Shown here: positions 31,137 to 41,900 of the stretch, piece by piece
How positions within the stretch are numbered: position 1 is the first letter of the stretch
How the letters are laid out: each line of letters starts with the position of its first letter
Origin: Pseudomonas sp. 14P_8.1_Bac3
GTDB taxonomy: Bacteria > Pseudomonadota > Gammaproteobacteria > Pseudomonadales > Pseudomonadaceae
Length of the DNA stretch: 64,000 nucleotides
Assembly (NCBI RefSeq): GCF_025466085.1
Contig: NZ_JANLOD010000008.1
Span: forward strand, 62,001 to 126,000
Direction: 5' to 3'
Notes under the pieces: generated by a model
What the model was told of the DNA's origin: nothing
The model's input: the letters and a program-made list of their open reading frames with translations, nothing else
The model's database searches: none
Translations under genes and position numbers: made by a program

Positions 31137-31143
31137 ACCGCCC

Positions 31144-32376
31144 TCACTCATGCGTGCCGATCAGCTCGGGGAACCCTTCCTGCTTCATCAGGACGTCATG
31201 GGCCGGCTTGAAGTACTTGAGCTGGAACTCGTCGTTGTTGTAGCGGTACTGCGCAAAGTCGTACTCGGAGACGAAATCGGTCAGCCGGAACAGCATGGCC
31301 TTGTCGAACGAAACCAACTGCAAGGCATCAGTCTCCAACGCTCGGCGCACGACGATGAAGAACTGGTCGTCGAGATTGTCGATACGGGTGGCCCCCACCA
31401 ACGGTGCCGGCGTCTCCCGCATGCCAAGGATTTCACCGGCAGGCACGGGCTTGTCGATTCCGGGCTTGTCATTCGCAGCCTGGATTTCGTTGACCGGGAT
31501 AATGTTGCCCGAACGGTGGTAGTTCAGCAGCATCAGCATGTCTTGCGGCTTGCCACTCGCATCTTTGGCGCTGTACGAGATCATGTCCGCGGGCGTATTG
31601 CCGTAACCCAGTTCTGCGATTGTTTTGCCCTTGATGTGCGCACCGTCCTTCAGGTCCTCGAGCGGGATGGTCACGAGCGGCGTGCACACATAGGTGGCGA
31701 CGACGTAAGGCTTTCCGCCGAGTGTGGCGAACGACAGCGCGCGAATGGGGGCACGCGTTTCAATCTGATTGTGCGTGGTGTGGTAGATCTCCACCGACGT
31801 CATTGTCTGCTTGTCGGTGAACGGGTACAGAATTCGACGCAGCGTCGACGCGAAGTCCTGGTTTGACAGGCCTACAACGAACAACTCGCCGTTATTCCAT
31901 TTCATGTCCGTGACAGTGAAGCTGCGTTCCGGTGTTTCATTCCAGAACTCAAGCTTGGATTTGTTTGAGTTCTTCAGCGTCACCGTCGTCGACTTCATGC
32001 TCGCAAGGTTGAGCTTGCGAACCTTCTGGTCGGCAGTGACTGCAACTATCGCCGGCGACTTGTTCGCTCCGACGCTCAAGGCCAGGTACACCTCCCCCGA
32101 GCCCGGGCGCGCGGCCATGTCTTCGACTTTAACCTTGCCGGCACCAAGTGAATTGGACAGCAATGTCTCCAGGTCCATGATGTTGAAGGTCCCTTCGCCC
32201 TTTCTGGGCACAGGCGCAGACAACGCCAGTGCATGCACCTGGGCACCTTTCCAGTCGGCAACGAACAGAATGTTGTCGGGGCCAAATGCGAGCCGCGATA
32301 CGGACTTCACATCGGCAGCGAAGGTTGCGGTAGCCAGGAAAGCAAACGCGATGGCAACGAGCATCTTCGAGTACAT
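31144..32376 (-). CDS. periplasmic protein of unknown function, beta-propeller-like
   Basis: A 410-residue protein with a signal peptide (MLVAIAFAFLATATFA). Repeated strands with GPDNILFVADWKGAQVHAL and GSGEVYLAL suggest an NHL or SGL-type propeller. Two Cys-poor halves contain KPYVVATYVCTPLV. ATG 32376 has TAGGAG; the nine codons upstream are unlikely. It is translationally coupled to the following SbsA-like gene. Substrate or partner unknown. The 3' end overlaps the start region of its neighbour. Confidence 0.62.
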   Translation of the reverse strand: MYSKMLVAIAFAFLATATFAADVKSVSRLAFGPDNILFVADWKGAQVHALALSAPVPRKGEGTFNIMDLETLLSNSLGAGKVKVEDMAARPGSGEVYLALSVGANKSPAIVAVTADQKVRKLNLASMKSTTVTLKNSNKSKLEFWNETPERSFTVTDMKWNNGELFVVGLSNQDFASTLRRILYPFTDKQTMTSVEIYHTTHNQIETRAPIRALSFATLGGKPYVVATYVCTPLVTIPLEDLKDGAHIKGKTIAELGYGNTPADMISYSAKDASGKPQDMLMLLNYHRSGNIIPVNEIQAANDKPGIDKPVPAGEILGMRETPAPLVGATRIDNLDDQFFIVVRRALETDALQLVSFDKAMLFRLTDFVSEYDFAQYRYNNDEFQLKYFKPAHDVLMKQEGFPELIGTHE

Positions 32377-32670
32377 ATCAAAACTCCTATAGGCAACTCT
32401 CATTTCTCATTGCACTGATTTGTAGTGGTAAGCGACACAGCAACACCCGGCAGTGCGTCCACGCGCTGTATATAATTTTCAAACGGACATCCGCGAATAA
32501 CGCGTCTGAGCGAACGAGTTTGAGCATTGGCTACCGACGCAACTTTCAGCAAGAAACAAGTTTTTCTGGCGCTGATAACCAAGCTTGTTCCCGAAGAAGT
32601 TGATAACAGCAACGTTCCGACTTTATTAGGGATAGCGCCCTTCAATGCTGACAAAGAAGGGCTATGGTAT

Positions 32671-33648
32671 TCAGAGTGCAATAAACGCGAGCAGGTCCTC
32701 GTTTATAACTTCAGAGTGAGTGGTGCACATGCCATGAGGGAAACCTTTGTATACCTTGAGCGTGCCCTTTTTTAGGAGCTTTATCGAAAGGTGCGCTGAG
32801 TCAGCAATCGGAACAATCTGGTCATCATCCCCATGTAAGACCAGAACAGGCACATTGATTTTTTTCAAGTCCTCAGTGAAATCCGTTTCAGAGAATGCCT
32901 TGATGCAGTCGTATTGTGCTTTAGCACCACCCATCATGCCTTGGCGCCACCAATTGTCTGTCACACCCTCCAGGACTTTCGCGCCCTCACGGTTATAGCC
33001 ATAAAACGGGATGGGTACCGCCTTATAAAATTGTGCGCGATTGGCAGCCAGGTCGGAGCGGAAACCATCAAACACCGCCAGCGGCAGACCGCCGGGATTG
33101 CTGGACGACTTCACCATCACGGGCGGAACGGCGCCGATCAACACGGCTTTGGCAACGTTACCCGCACCATATTGAGCGACATAACGTGCTACTTCGCCGC
33201 CGCCTGTCGAGTGTCCTATGTGCACCGTATTCTTCAACTTGAGGTGAGCCACCAATGCCGCGACATCCGCTGCATAAGTATCCATATCGTTCCCGGTGGA
33301 AGTTTGAGTGGAACGGCCATGCCCGCGACGGTCATGGGCAATCACCCGATAGCCCTTGGAGACGAAGAACAACATCTGGGCATCCCAGTCATCGGAACTT
33401 AGCGGCCAGCCGTGGTGAAATACAATGGGCTGCCCATTCCCCCAATCTTTGTAGAAAATTTCAGTACCGTCGCTGGTTGTGAAACTTGTCATTCCGTCTC
33501 CCCCTACTTTTGTTTTCGTAACAGTTGCCGCTTGAGCGCCGTCGCCGCCCATTACCATTGCCGAAAGTGAACCGGCTGCCAGCGCAGTTGCACCGACTTT
33601 AAGCACCTGCCGGCGCGAACTGGACGGCATATCTTTTATGTCGGACAC
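32671..33648 (-). CDS. Tat-exported alpha/beta hydrolase, chloroperoxidase-like
   Basis: A 325-residue protein. The N-terminus has a twin-arginine signal ([18 protein letters not shown]) ending near DGAQA. The mature alpha/beta-hydrolase has HHGWP, the nucleophile [16 protein letters not shown] and a C-terminal His in GFPHGM. These match cofactor-free haloperoxidases/peroxidases. An AGGAGG site spaced for GTG 33648 sets the start; the longer frame from 33708 is unlikely. Export via Tat is somewhat unusual for the family, most members being cytoplasmic. Confidence 0.82.
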   Translation of the reverse strand: MSDIKDMPSSSRRQVLKVGATALAAGSLSAMVMGGDGAQAATVTKTKVGGDGMTSFTTSDGTEIFYKDWGNGQPIVFHHGWPLSSDDWDAQMLFFVSKGYRVIAHDRRGHGRSTQTSTGNDMDTYAADVAALVAHLKLKNTVHIGHSTGGGEVARYVAQYGAGNVAKAVLIGAVPPVMVKSSSNPGGLPLAVFDGFRSDLAANRAQFYKAVPIPFYGYNREGAKVLEGVTDNWWRQGMMGGAKAQYDCIKAFSETDFTEDLKKINVPVLVLHGDDDQIVPIADSAHLSIKLLKKGTLKVYKGFPHGMCTTHSEVINEDLLAFIAL

Positions 33649-33839
33649 AGGACCTCCTACTCTTGGCGTCATGAGAGTGAAACAAAGAAAAAATGTGCGA
33701 CGACCCAATTATGCGTAAGACTTTTCCAAGCATGTTTTGGTTGTCGCGCCACCCCGCGATACGTTTAGCGAACGCCCACTGCGTTTGACTTTCGCGCAAT
33801 GGGCATTTGGCCTGACCCCCTCCACCCATCCACGAGCGT

Positions 33840-34784
33840 TCAGTAGTCCCAGAAGCTCGCTACCCAGCGGAATGCGTCACCGTCGATTGCCACTCGCCCA
33901 ACGGAAGGGAACGGCAGGTGAGTCGCGACAAACAACTCGCCGCTTGCCGCTGCCTCTTGCAACAGGCGAACACGTACGCGAACCGCCTCATCAGGATCGT
34001 GTTCGAAGCCGTTGTGCCAGTCAGGGTGCTCGAACGCGACCGGGAACAGAGCGTCGCCTGCGAACGTCAGCCGCTGGCCCCCGGAGTTTACGTAAACCAC
34101 GCAGTGCCCAGGGGTGTGGCCACCCGTGAGCTTAGCGACCACACCTGGCGCCACTTCAAACTCGTCCTCGAACGTGTGCAATTTACTGCCGTACTCGGTC
34201 ACGAACTGTTGGGCGGTGGTCCGAAGCACATCCGGTACCGGCTCTGGCATCGATGTGAGAGAGAAATCGGGCGCTTTCCAGAACTCCACTTCAGTGGCCG
34301 CGACATGGATACGCAGGTCCGGACGCAACTGGGCCTTCACCTCATCAACGAGCAGCCCGCCAATGTGATCCATGTGCATATGGGTAATGATCACATCGGT
34401 CACAGACGACAGTTCGATACCAGCGGCCTTCAGTCGCTTGGGAAATTGCCCTGCCCGCGGAAAACCCGGGAACTGGCCGCCCAATCCCGCATCGACGAGG
34501 ATGACTTTGTCGGCGCTGCGTACGACCAACACGTTCAGTGCCCAGTCGAACGCGTCCGGCCCCAAATACATGTCTTTGAACCAGGCTGCGCGAGCGGCCG
34601 GGTCGGCGTTCGTCGACATCGTCTGGGTTGGCAGAGGCAGAACACCATCGCTAACTACCATCACATCAATTTCGCCGATACGCAGCGCATAGCGCGAAGG
34701 AACCAACTCCTCCCCGGCCAATTCATCGAGGTACGTGTCACTGCTATTGGAAGTCGGGGTGGGATGATTCAAAAACGTTGTCAT
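33840..34784 (-). CDS. MBL-fold metallo-hydrolase
   Basis: A 314-residue metallo-beta-lactamase-fold enzyme. The zinc motif ITHMHMDHIGG lies near residue 130, GGHTPGHCVVYV supplies the next His, DALFP the Asp, and ATHLPFPSVG the final His. The close relatives I know are lactonase- or sulfatase-like, so the substrate is open. It lies between the haloperoxidase and an SDR gene, each on the minus strand, but the 130-bp gap to the haloperoxidase argues against a tight operon. Confidence 0.8.
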   Translation of the reverse strand: MTTFLNHPTPTSNSSDTYLDELAGEELVPSRYALRIGEIDVMVVSDGVLPLPTQTMSTNADPAARAAWFKDMYLGPDAFDWALNVLVVRSADKVILVDAGLGGQFPGFPRAGQFPKRLKAAGIELSSVTDVIITHMHMDHIGGLLVDEVKAQLRPDLRIHVAATEVEFWKAPDFSLTSMPEPVPDVLRTTAQQFVTEYGSKLHTFEDEFEVAPGVVAKLTGGHTPGHCVVYVNSGGQRLTFAGDALFPVAFEHPDWHNGFEHDPDEAVRVRVRLLQEAAASGELFVATHLPFPSVGRVAIDGDAFRWVASFWDY

Positions 34785-35000
34785 GATCGTTCTCCTATAA
34801 CTCGGCTCGGACTCTCAGGCGAAGCGGCTCTGTGGCCGCGAGAGCGTTGAATCGCTCATGGAATGAGTCTGCGCCGGGCTCTATCCCCTCGAAACCATAC
34901 CTGCGTATAAATCTTTACTGCTAACTGTCAGCTGCGCTTAATGCTTTAGGCTGAAAGCTCCCAACAACACGTTTCGATTCTCTATGCACTGGCAGGAGGA

Positions 35001-35084
35001 ATGATGAGCCCTCTGCTAATGAAAGGGCCCGCCAAAGATAGCGGGCCTCTTGGCCTGGTGTTCATCGACCCATTAATTGCTTAA
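35001..35084 (+). CDS. possible 27-residue ORF
   Basis: A CAGGAGGA site directly precedes two ATG codons, and the frame reads MMSPLLMKGPAKDSG and on to VFIDPLIA. Within it, GGCCCGC and GCGGGCC (35026-35047) pair as a hairpin. The strong Shine-Dalgarno suggests translation, perhaps of a leader peptide, but it could be chance. The gap 34785-35146 holds this, a further hairpin and nothing else clear. Confidence 0.35.
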   Translation: MMSPLLMKGPAKDSGPLGLVFIDPLIA

Positions 35085-35100
35085 TGACAGTGCAGCCCTG

Positions 35101-35136
35101 GCCCACAAAAAGACTCGCAAGAGTCTTTTTGTGGGC
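35101..35136. terminator. perfect 16-bp hairpin, bidirectional terminator
   Basis: GCCCACAAAAAGACTC and its exact complement enclose a GCAA (GNRA-type) loop, with T tracts within both arms. It sits beyond the stop of the SDR gene and would terminate transcription from either side. Confidence 0.75.
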
Positions 35137-35146
35137 AGCGACGCAC

Positions 35147-35896
35147 TCAAACCAATGACATTCCCCCGTCAACGTGCAGTTCAATTCCATTGACAAAACT
35201 GCTGTCGGCAGAGGCGAGATAAAGCGCGGCAAGCGCAAGCTCCTGTACGTCGCCCAGCCGACCTGCGGGGATCAGCGCAGACATTTGCGCCAGAAACTCC
35301 GGTCGAATTTGCTCTGTGATACCCAGTTTGCCGATGATTGGAGTATCCACCGGTCCAGGGCTGAGTATGTTCACCCGAATACGCCGTGCACGTAACTCAA
35401 GGGCCCAATGACGGGCAAAAGCGGCTATTGCCGCTTTGGAGCCAGCGTAAACAGCATGGCCGTCCAGCACCTTGGTTGCCGCGAGCGAACTGGTCAGAAT
35501 GATGCTCGCCTTATCTCGAAGAAGTGGCGTGATCGACTGCACGCCGAAGAAGATGCCTCGCGTGTTGATATTGAATTGCTGGTCATATTCCTCGGGTGTC
35601 ACCTCATGGGATGAGGTGAGCGTAATTACCCCAGCATTTGCCATGTAGATATCCAAACCGCCAAACCGTCGCCTGACCTCAGTAGCCAGGTGGGCATGAT
35701 GTTCCAGATCGGATACGTCGCCCTGAATACCGATGGCGCCATGACCAATTTGTGCGATGGCCTTTTCAAGGGTTTCGTTCCGCCGAGCGGTGACGATAAC
35801 GTGTGCCCCCTCCTGAGCAAAAAGGCACGCGGCAGCCAATCCGATGCCGCTGTTGCCCCCCGTGACGACTGCGACTTTTCCTGCAAGACGTTGCAT
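35147..35896 (-). CDS. short-chain dehydrogenase/reductase
   Basis: A 249-residue classical SDR: GGNSGIG (cofactor loop, about 13-19), NAG, the catalytic SSLAA...YAGSK with Tyr and Lys, and the C-terminal SSFVNGIELHVDGG. The cofactor loop followed by ARRNE suggests NADP preference, by the Arg residues. The substrate is unknown. ATG 35896 replaces the longer frame from 35971. It is divergent from the LysR gene, a common pair in which LysR regulates the reductase. Confidence 0.88.
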   Translation of the reverse strand: MQRLAGKVAVVTGGNSGIGLAAACLFAQEGAHVIVTARRNETLEKAIAQIGHGAIGIQGDVSDLEHHAHLATEVRRRFGGLDIYMANAGVITLTSSHEVTPEEYDQQFNINTRGIFFGVQSITPLLRDKASIILTSSLAATKVLDGHAVYAGSKAAIAAFARHWALELRARRIRVNILSPGPVDTPIIGKLGITEQIRPEFLAQMSALIPAGRLGDVQELALAALYLASADSSFVNGIELHVDGGMSLV

Positions 35897-35996
35897 AACC
35901 TGACTCCGTTGATTGACGTGGCCAAGTATTATCGAGCACAGCATTTCCCCAACCAGTCCTGCGCAAAGCACAACTGTTGTGCTTCGGAGTCAAAAT

Positions 35997-36887
35997 ATGT
36001 CCAGCCTGTTGAACCAATCCAGCAGCCTGATTGCGTTTGTCCGGGTCGTGGAGACTGGCTCGTTTAGCGCCGCTGCGCGCAACAGTGGCACCACGCCCTC
36101 TGCCATTTCCAAGAGCATCGCCCGCTTGGAGACAGAGCTTCAAGCCACTCTATTTCGTCGCTCTACGAGGAGCCTGAGCCTGACGCCTGAGGGGCAGGCG
36201 TTTTTTGATCGTGTTGCGCCATTACTGCGTGCGATCGACGATTCTGCGGACGCAGTGAGGCCTGTCGGGGACGCACGAGGCCACCTGCGTGTCAGCATGC
36301 CAAGCGAGTTGGGGCGCCTGCTGATGCCAGCCATTCACTCGACTTTTCTCGCTGCACACCCCGATGTGGATCTAGACCTTACGCTTCTTGATCATCACGT
36401 TGAGGTCATCAGCGAAGGCTATGACGTGATCTTCAGAGTGGGTTCATTGGTCGACAGCACGCTCAAGGCTCGCACCTTGGCGCGTATGAGCATGGTTCTG
36501 GTCGCTTCCCCCAGCTTCCTGTGTGCTCATGGTCATCCAGCCTCGATTGACGATCTGCGGCGCACGCCGTTCGCCCGCTACCAACTGAGTGGTCGCACGT
36601 TGCCCATTTTTTTTGAAAATGGCGAGACGCTGTTACCTCGTGGCCGGATCGGCCTGGACTCAGGCTTCGGCCTTCGCGCGGCAGCCCTTGAAGGCATGGG
36701 CGTGGCCTATGTGATGAGGTGTATGGTCCAACAGGATCTGGAAACTGGGAAGTTGGTGGAGTTGTTGCGCGAGCACCCGTTACCTGAGCTTGCCTTGCAT
36801 GCTGTGCATGCGTTCGGAAACATCACTCCAATCAGAGTCAAAATCTTCACAGACTTTATTCGGAATGAGGTTCGCGGATGGTTGTGA
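35997..36887 (+). CDS. LysR-family transcriptional regulator
   Basis: A 296-residue regulator. N-terminal winged helix (LIAFVRVVETGSFSAAARNSGTTPSAISKSIARLETELQATLF) and a substrate-binding domain (GHLRVSMPSELGRLLM...). It closely resembles the LysR group that controls neighbouring oxidoreductases. ATG 35997 follows CGGAG. It is transcribed away from the SDR, with a 100-bp shared control region. The effector is unknown. Confidence 0.88.
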   Translation: MSSLLNQSSSLIAFVRVVETGSFSAAARNSGTTPSAISKSIARLETELQATLFRRSTRSLSLTPEGQAFFDRVAPLLRAIDDSADAVRPVGDARGHLRVSMPSELGRLLMPAIHSTFLAAHPDVDLDLTLLDHHVEVISEGYDVIFRVGSLVDSTLKARTLARMSMVLVASPSFLCAHGHPASIDDLRRTPFARYQLSGRTLPIFFENGETLLPRGRIGLDSGFGLRAAALEGMGVAYVMRCMVQQDLETGKLVELLREHPLPELALHAVHAFGNITPIRVKIFTDFIRNEVRGWL

Positions 36888-36953
36888 CGACTGGACCCTG
36901 TCAGGGTAGGCAAGCTGACGAAATTTTTAACCGCCACTCTTGAGAGAGATGAA

Positions 36954-36978
36954 AAAAGGGCCCTCGGAAGGCCCTTTT
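36954..36978. terminator. Rho-independent terminator
   Basis: AAAAGGGCC and GGCCCTTTT pair around a seven-base loop, downstream of the LysR gene. The gap 36888-37245 contains only this and no gene. Confidence 0.75.
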
Positions 36979-37245
36979 GTACTCAAACCAACATCACTTC
37001 GACTGACCCGCGCGACCCGCTTCTATACCTTGGTCTACCCGGCTCACACTTATGCATATCGCCGCTGACCTTATGTAGAAATGTCACGCGCCCCCTTCCC
37101 CGATAGCATCATCTTCAGCGAATCGAACCGCCATGCGCACAGCAATGGTTGATTGCAGCCTGGGCATCTAACGGGTGCGCACGACGGTCCGTGTTCGAAC
37201 CGACAGCCCCCTTAAACGATTCATTTTTTCTTCAGGAGTGATCCG

Positions 37246-37362
37246 ATGAAACAGCACGCCCTGGTGATTGGCGCTGGCTTTGGTGGAGTCTGGAGCGCCC
37301 CGAGCGCCGACAGCGCTGGCCGCCGCCCCATCGATTCGAATGGCATGAGCCGTTGGCGATGA
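37246..37362 (+). pseudogene. truncated NDH-2 (FAD/NAD oxidoreductase) remnant
   Basis: Starts MKQHALVIGAGFGGVWSA, nearly the N-terminus of the intact oxidoreductase at 53858 (MKRHILVLGAGFGGVWSA), with the dinucleotide-binding GxGxxG intact. It diverges after 18 codons and stops after 38. A frameshift or deletion has removed the rest; no other part is visible. A good TTCAGGAG site is retained, so the remnant may still be translated. Confidence 0.72.
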
Positions 37363-37619
37363 TCGACCTATATGGCTTTTTCGACAATGCGCAGCGGGTA
37401 TTGAAGCTGTCACATGTGTTGCTGATCGGCGGGCTGGTGATGCTCGTCGTCGGGATCATCCTCGCCTACTGGCTCGATGCGTATCTGCGTCTTCCGCAAC
37501 TGGTGGGCGCGCATGCACTGACGATCCTCGGGCCGACGGCGATCAAACTCGGTTACGTCATGCGCTTGTTGAGCTGCAATCGTCTGCGCTTGGCATCCAG
37601 CTCCGCCGCTAATGCCTGA
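37359..37619 (+). CDS. small inner-membrane protein, PpyR-like
   Basis: An 86-residue protein with two or three hydrophobic helices (SHVLLIGGLVMLVVGIILAYWL; AHALTILGPTAIKLGYVMRLL). The Leu/Gly pattern and GPTAIKLGYVMRLL resemble the PpyR family of Pseudomonas membrane regulators, by recollection and not proven here. ATG 37359 overlaps the stop of the NDH-2 remnant, so translation may be coupled to it. Two membrane spans and a short cytoplasmic tail are predicted. Confidence 0.5.
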   Translation: MIDLYGFFDNAQRVLKLSHVLLIGGLVMLVVGIILAYWLDAYLRLPQLVGAHALTILGPTAIKLGYVMRLLSCNRLRLASSSAANA

Positions 37620-37673
37620 TCTGTCCATCCCTTACCGGTACAGAGCCCTCCTTGCTGTACTGGCACTTCCCAG

Positions 37674-37709
37674 ACGCCTGCCATTGATATTTTGGGCGGG
37701 CGTTTTTTT
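37674..37709 (+). terminator. Rho-independent terminator
   Basis: ACGCCTGCC and GGCGGGCGT form a stem with one G-T pair, followed by a T tract. It ends the small membrane-protein transcript. Confidence 0.65.
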
Positions 37710-37727
37710 GCCCGTCAGAGAAACTCT

Positions 37728-38732
37728 TCAGCGAGAAAACCGGATGCGGTAATCCCGTGGGGAGATGGCCAGATGACGCTGGAAGGTGACCCGCATGCGC
37801 TCTTCATCGCCGAACCCGCAAGCAGACGCTATTTGACCGATACTGCGGTCAGAGTCCTCTAGCAGGCGGCGAGCCGCTTCCAAGCGAAAAAACTCAAGCG
37901 CCTTAGCCGGGGGGCGCCCGGTTTTCTGTTTGTAGACGCGACTGAAATTACGGGCGCTCATGTTTGCGTGGCGTGCCATCGCTTCGACATCCAGGTCTTC
38001 ACGAACTAAATTCTCGGTTAACCAAATATGAAAATCGGCGAACGTATCGCCGTCTTGCATCTGCGACTGGAGCATCTCGCTGAACTGGGATTGTCCTCCC
38101 GGACGCTTCATGAAAACCACCAGCTCGCGGGCTACCTGCATCGCGACGTCACGCCCGCAATCGACCTCGACCAAGGCAAGCGCCAAATCGATACCGGCAG
38201 TAACGCCCGCCGATGTCCAGACCCTGTCCTGCTGAATGAAAATCGCATCCTTGTCGACATTCACTGTCGGGAAACGTGATGTGAACATGTCGCACATTGC
38301 CCAGTGAGTGGCCACCCTTTTGCTGTCGAGCAGCCCCGCTTGCGCCAACAGAAACGCCCCGCTGCAGACTGAGGCGGTACGACGCGCTTGGGGCGCCATG
38401 CATGACAGCCAGTCGATCAGTTCAGCGTTTTTGTCCAATGCCCGAAGAATCTCTGGCGCACCGGGGACGACGATCGTGTCGATAGGTTCACCCACAAGCG
38501 TAGACAGTCGCTCCGTGGCGACGGAGACCCCCTCCGCTGTTTTGGTCAGGCGGCCAGCGATGCTGGCAGTCGGGCGGTGATATCCTGGCAGGCCACGCTC
38601 GTTCATGGCCTTGTCAGCGGCCCAGAAGACTGTCTGCGCCCCGGTCAGGTCCAGCAGGCCCATTTCCGGGTACGCGATGAACAATACGGTACGTGGACGA
38701 TTGAGCGGAGCAGCAAGAGCAGAACGGGTCAT
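37728..38732 (-). CDS. GlxA-type transcriptional regulator (DJ-1/PfpI plus AraC)
   Basis: A 334-residue two-domain regulator. Residues about 15-195 form a DJ-1/PfpI domain with the nucleophile elbow SVCSGAFLLAQAGLL, followed by a C-terminal AraC helix-turn-helix pair (LDVEAMARHANMSARNFSRVY; SIGQIASACGFGDEERMRVTF). It is paralogous to 60094-60804, which keeps only the first domain. It is convergent with the small membrane gene. The ligand is unknown. Confidence 0.88.
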   Translation of the reverse strand: MTRSALAAPLNRPRTVLFIAYPEMGLLDLTGAQTVFWAADKAMNERGLPGYHRPTASIAGRLTKTAEGVSVATERLSTLVGEPIDTIVVPGAPEILRALDKNAELIDWLSCMAPQARRTASVCSGAFLLAQAGLLDSKRVATHWAMCDMFTSRFPTVNVDKDAIFIQQDRVWTSAGVTAGIDLALALVEVDCGRDVAMQVARELVVFMKRPGGQSQFSEMLQSQMQDGDTFADFHIWLTENLVREDLDVEAMARHANMSARNFSRVYKQKTGRPPAKALEFFRLEAARRLLEDSDRSIGQIASACGFGDEERMRVTFQRHLAISPRDYRIRFSR

Positions 38733-38908
38733 GGCGGACGCTACCTGAAAAGCCAAATTGTGAGCCGCCCAAGGCAGCGCGTTCTACTATCCTTTGGTTT
38801 GAACTTCCGATACCCGTGGTTAGCACCGACACCGTTGCCTTGGCGAGCCTCCTGGCCTGTAGGTACACATGCAACTGGAGTTCTGCACCGCGACGCCCAG
38901 GAATATCG

Positions 38909-41900
38909 TCATTGATCGTCGGTGCAGGGCTGGAGAGAAAATTGAATAATCGCCCCATGGGGTTGTTTGGCGCTTGCCCAGAGTTGCCCCCCATGCTCCT
39001 GAACGATGGAGCGACAGATCGACAAGCCCATCCCCAGACCTGTCGGTTTGGTGGTGTAAAAAGGGGCGAATATTTGCTCGATGCTCGAAGCCGCAAACCC
39101 CGGCCCCGAATCGGTCACACTGACAACCACCAAGCCACTGGCCTCAAGGGCAGAACCAACGAGTAATTGACGGTCATCTTCACCCACCTGATTCATTGCC
39201 TCAAGAGCGTTGACGATCAAGTTGAGCAGGACTTGTTGAAGCTCGATCCGGTCCCCCTGAATACACGGCAGGTCATCGGCCAGCTGGACGTGCATCAAGG
39301 TGCCGTTCTTGTTGGCCTGGCTGCGGGTAAGATCCACCATCTCACGTATGCAGGCATTGATGTCCACTGCGCTCGTTTGAGGCGGAGCTTTGCGTATCAG
39401 GCCGCGAATGCGATTGAGTACGGCGGCTGCACGCTCACCATCCTTGAGTATACGTTCCAGTGCCCAGCCGACCTCTTGGAGGTCCGGTGGTTGAATATTC
39501 AGCCAACGCTGAGCGGCCGCCGCATTGTTTAGCGTTCCGGCAATGGGTTGACTGACTTCGTGAGCAATCGAGGCGGCAAGCTCACCCATGGTTGCGACGC
39601 GATTGGCATGAGCAAGTTCTGTCTGAACTTCACGGTACCGTCGCTCGCTTTCGCGAATTCTCAGGTCCGCCTTTCTTCGCTCAGTCAGATCCAGCACAAA
39701 AGCGACACCTTCCTCGCTCTTCGCACCGAACATTGCCAAACCTACGATCACAGGGAGGCGAGTCCCATCTTTCCTGACGTACTCTTTCTCATAGGGAGGC
39801 GCACTCCCATGTGTTAACGCTTCAACCAGCGCTTGCTCAGCGGCATCACGAAAATCAGGGGCGGTAAGATCTCTCCAGCGAATTTCCCCCAAAGAGAGCT
39901 CCTCTCGCTCATATCCAACCATCCGCAGGAACGCCTCATTGGCATCGATGATGGTGCCATTGATATTCCAGAAAACTATTCCGATGATGTTGGCATCAAC
40001 AAGGCGTCGAATTTTCGCTTCGCGTTCAGCGACGTCTCTGTATAAACGCGCGTTTTCCAGCGAGACAGCGGCTTGCGACGCAACCAGTTTGAGCACGGCT
40101 ATTCGTGCAGAGCTGAACACCCGCGCCGCCAGATTGTTCTCCAGATAAAGCGCTCCTGTGAGATTGGCCTGGACCATCAAGGGTAAACAGAGAATCGATC
40201 GGGCCCGCACTTTACGCGTATAGGGATCATGGGCAAAAGACGGATCCGCGGCCGCATCGGCAATTGAGACGGCCTCTCGGGTCCGCAAAACATGATTGAG
40301 CACCGATTCAGGTAAAAAATCCGCACCCACCGGGGCATCACTCATGTGCGTGAACGCCTCTCCGACGATCGTTTGTGCGACCACCCGATGTTCGCCACCT
40401 CGCGAAAGAATCAGAAGGCCGCGCTCGGCACCAGCCTGTTCAAGGGCGGTGCGCATGACCATGTCGATCAGCTTTTCCAGGACAAGGTCACCCGATACGG
40501 CCTGAGACACCTTGAGTACGGTTGCAAGGTCGAGGTGCTCAACCTGAGCGGTGATCGTCGTGGTAGGCGCAAACGCAGCCGCTTCCGCTCTCAAAGAGGG
40601 GAACCACTCCTCAAGCTGTCGAACTTTGCCGTCAGCTCCCCAGACCTGATACCGATAGCGCGCCTCCACGAGAAACAGACGCGACACTTTGTCAAGACCA
40701 CGTGCGGCGTAAAAACGTGAAGCAAGTTCGTTCCCCAGGGCCTCCAGGTGGATCAACTCGTAATGCTGGGCTGCCTCTATGGCCTGTTCATAGAGCTGCT
40801 CCGCGTCATGTATTCGTCCTTCCAATCGGGCGATTTCCGCAGTCACAAAGACGCAGTGGCTCGCGAAATTTTGTGGGCATAGATCAGCCCAGACCTGAAG
40901 CTCTCGGTGATGCGTAGCTAACGTGTCCAAGTAATGCCGTTTTTCAACGTCGGAAGCAGAATCGTAAAGCGCCGTCATTGTCAGGGCGGCATAGAAGTAA
41001 TATTCAACCTCCTCAAGGAAAGAGTGCGAGGCCCATAAGAATGGCTGAGCTTTCAAGGCAGCATCCAAGGCAGCTGCATAGTCACCGGCGAGATAGCGTG
41101 CCTGCAGCTTCCGTATCCAGTACCAACATACGAGCAGCCTGGAATTTTGGGCCAGACGTCGCTCAGTCTGATGTTCGGAAAACAGCTCTCCATCAAGACA
41201 GCCAAACACCGGCGTCAAACCACGAAGCATGCGGATTAACGCAATCTGGTTTTCAAGGAAACCGATAACCAGGCCGAAGCGCACCTTTTGCGCGTATGCC
41301 AGACCACGTTCTGCTGCAAGCTGGGTTTCAGTCAGCGGCTCGCCAACGAAAAGCATGTTGGAAATGAGGCTATTGCACGCGAAACCTCCATAGGCAAAAT
41401 CACCACTTCGATTTGCAGCGTCGAATGCCTCATGTAATTGCTCAGCACCGGTCCGCACCGGCTGAACCCAACGTGATACGAAGATGGAAAAAGATAGCAG
41501 CGTGCTCGCTTGATAGCGTTCCAAACCGCGACGCTGGACCAGATCACACCCTAGCTGGGCGAACTCCAACCCGGCCCTGTAATTTCCAAATAAGCGTCCT
41601 GCAACCCTGGGGAAGTTAGCGTACCCCAAGCAAGAGGCGTCACCATTTCCGTGCTCGAGGCTCAGAGTTATTACCTTGATGACCGTCAGACACGCGAGAT
41701 TCCTGTCAGAGTTGAGAGCGGCCGGAAACAGTGTGGTCAAGGCCTGAACGGTCGATAGAGCAACGGTGCCCTCCATGGGGGGCAAGTCGATGAGCTCCTT
41801 GATGGTCCGGTCTCCCAGCAGTGACCAGATTCTTTCGTACTCATCATGGACCTGTTCATCACTCGGGGAGGAGCACCAATCAATGCCCACATGACGGAGG

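Noticed and set aside
32404-32670. Short ORFs on both strands between two genes
   Set aside because: No Shine-Dalgarno, start with TTG or long overlap with a better gene, no motif.
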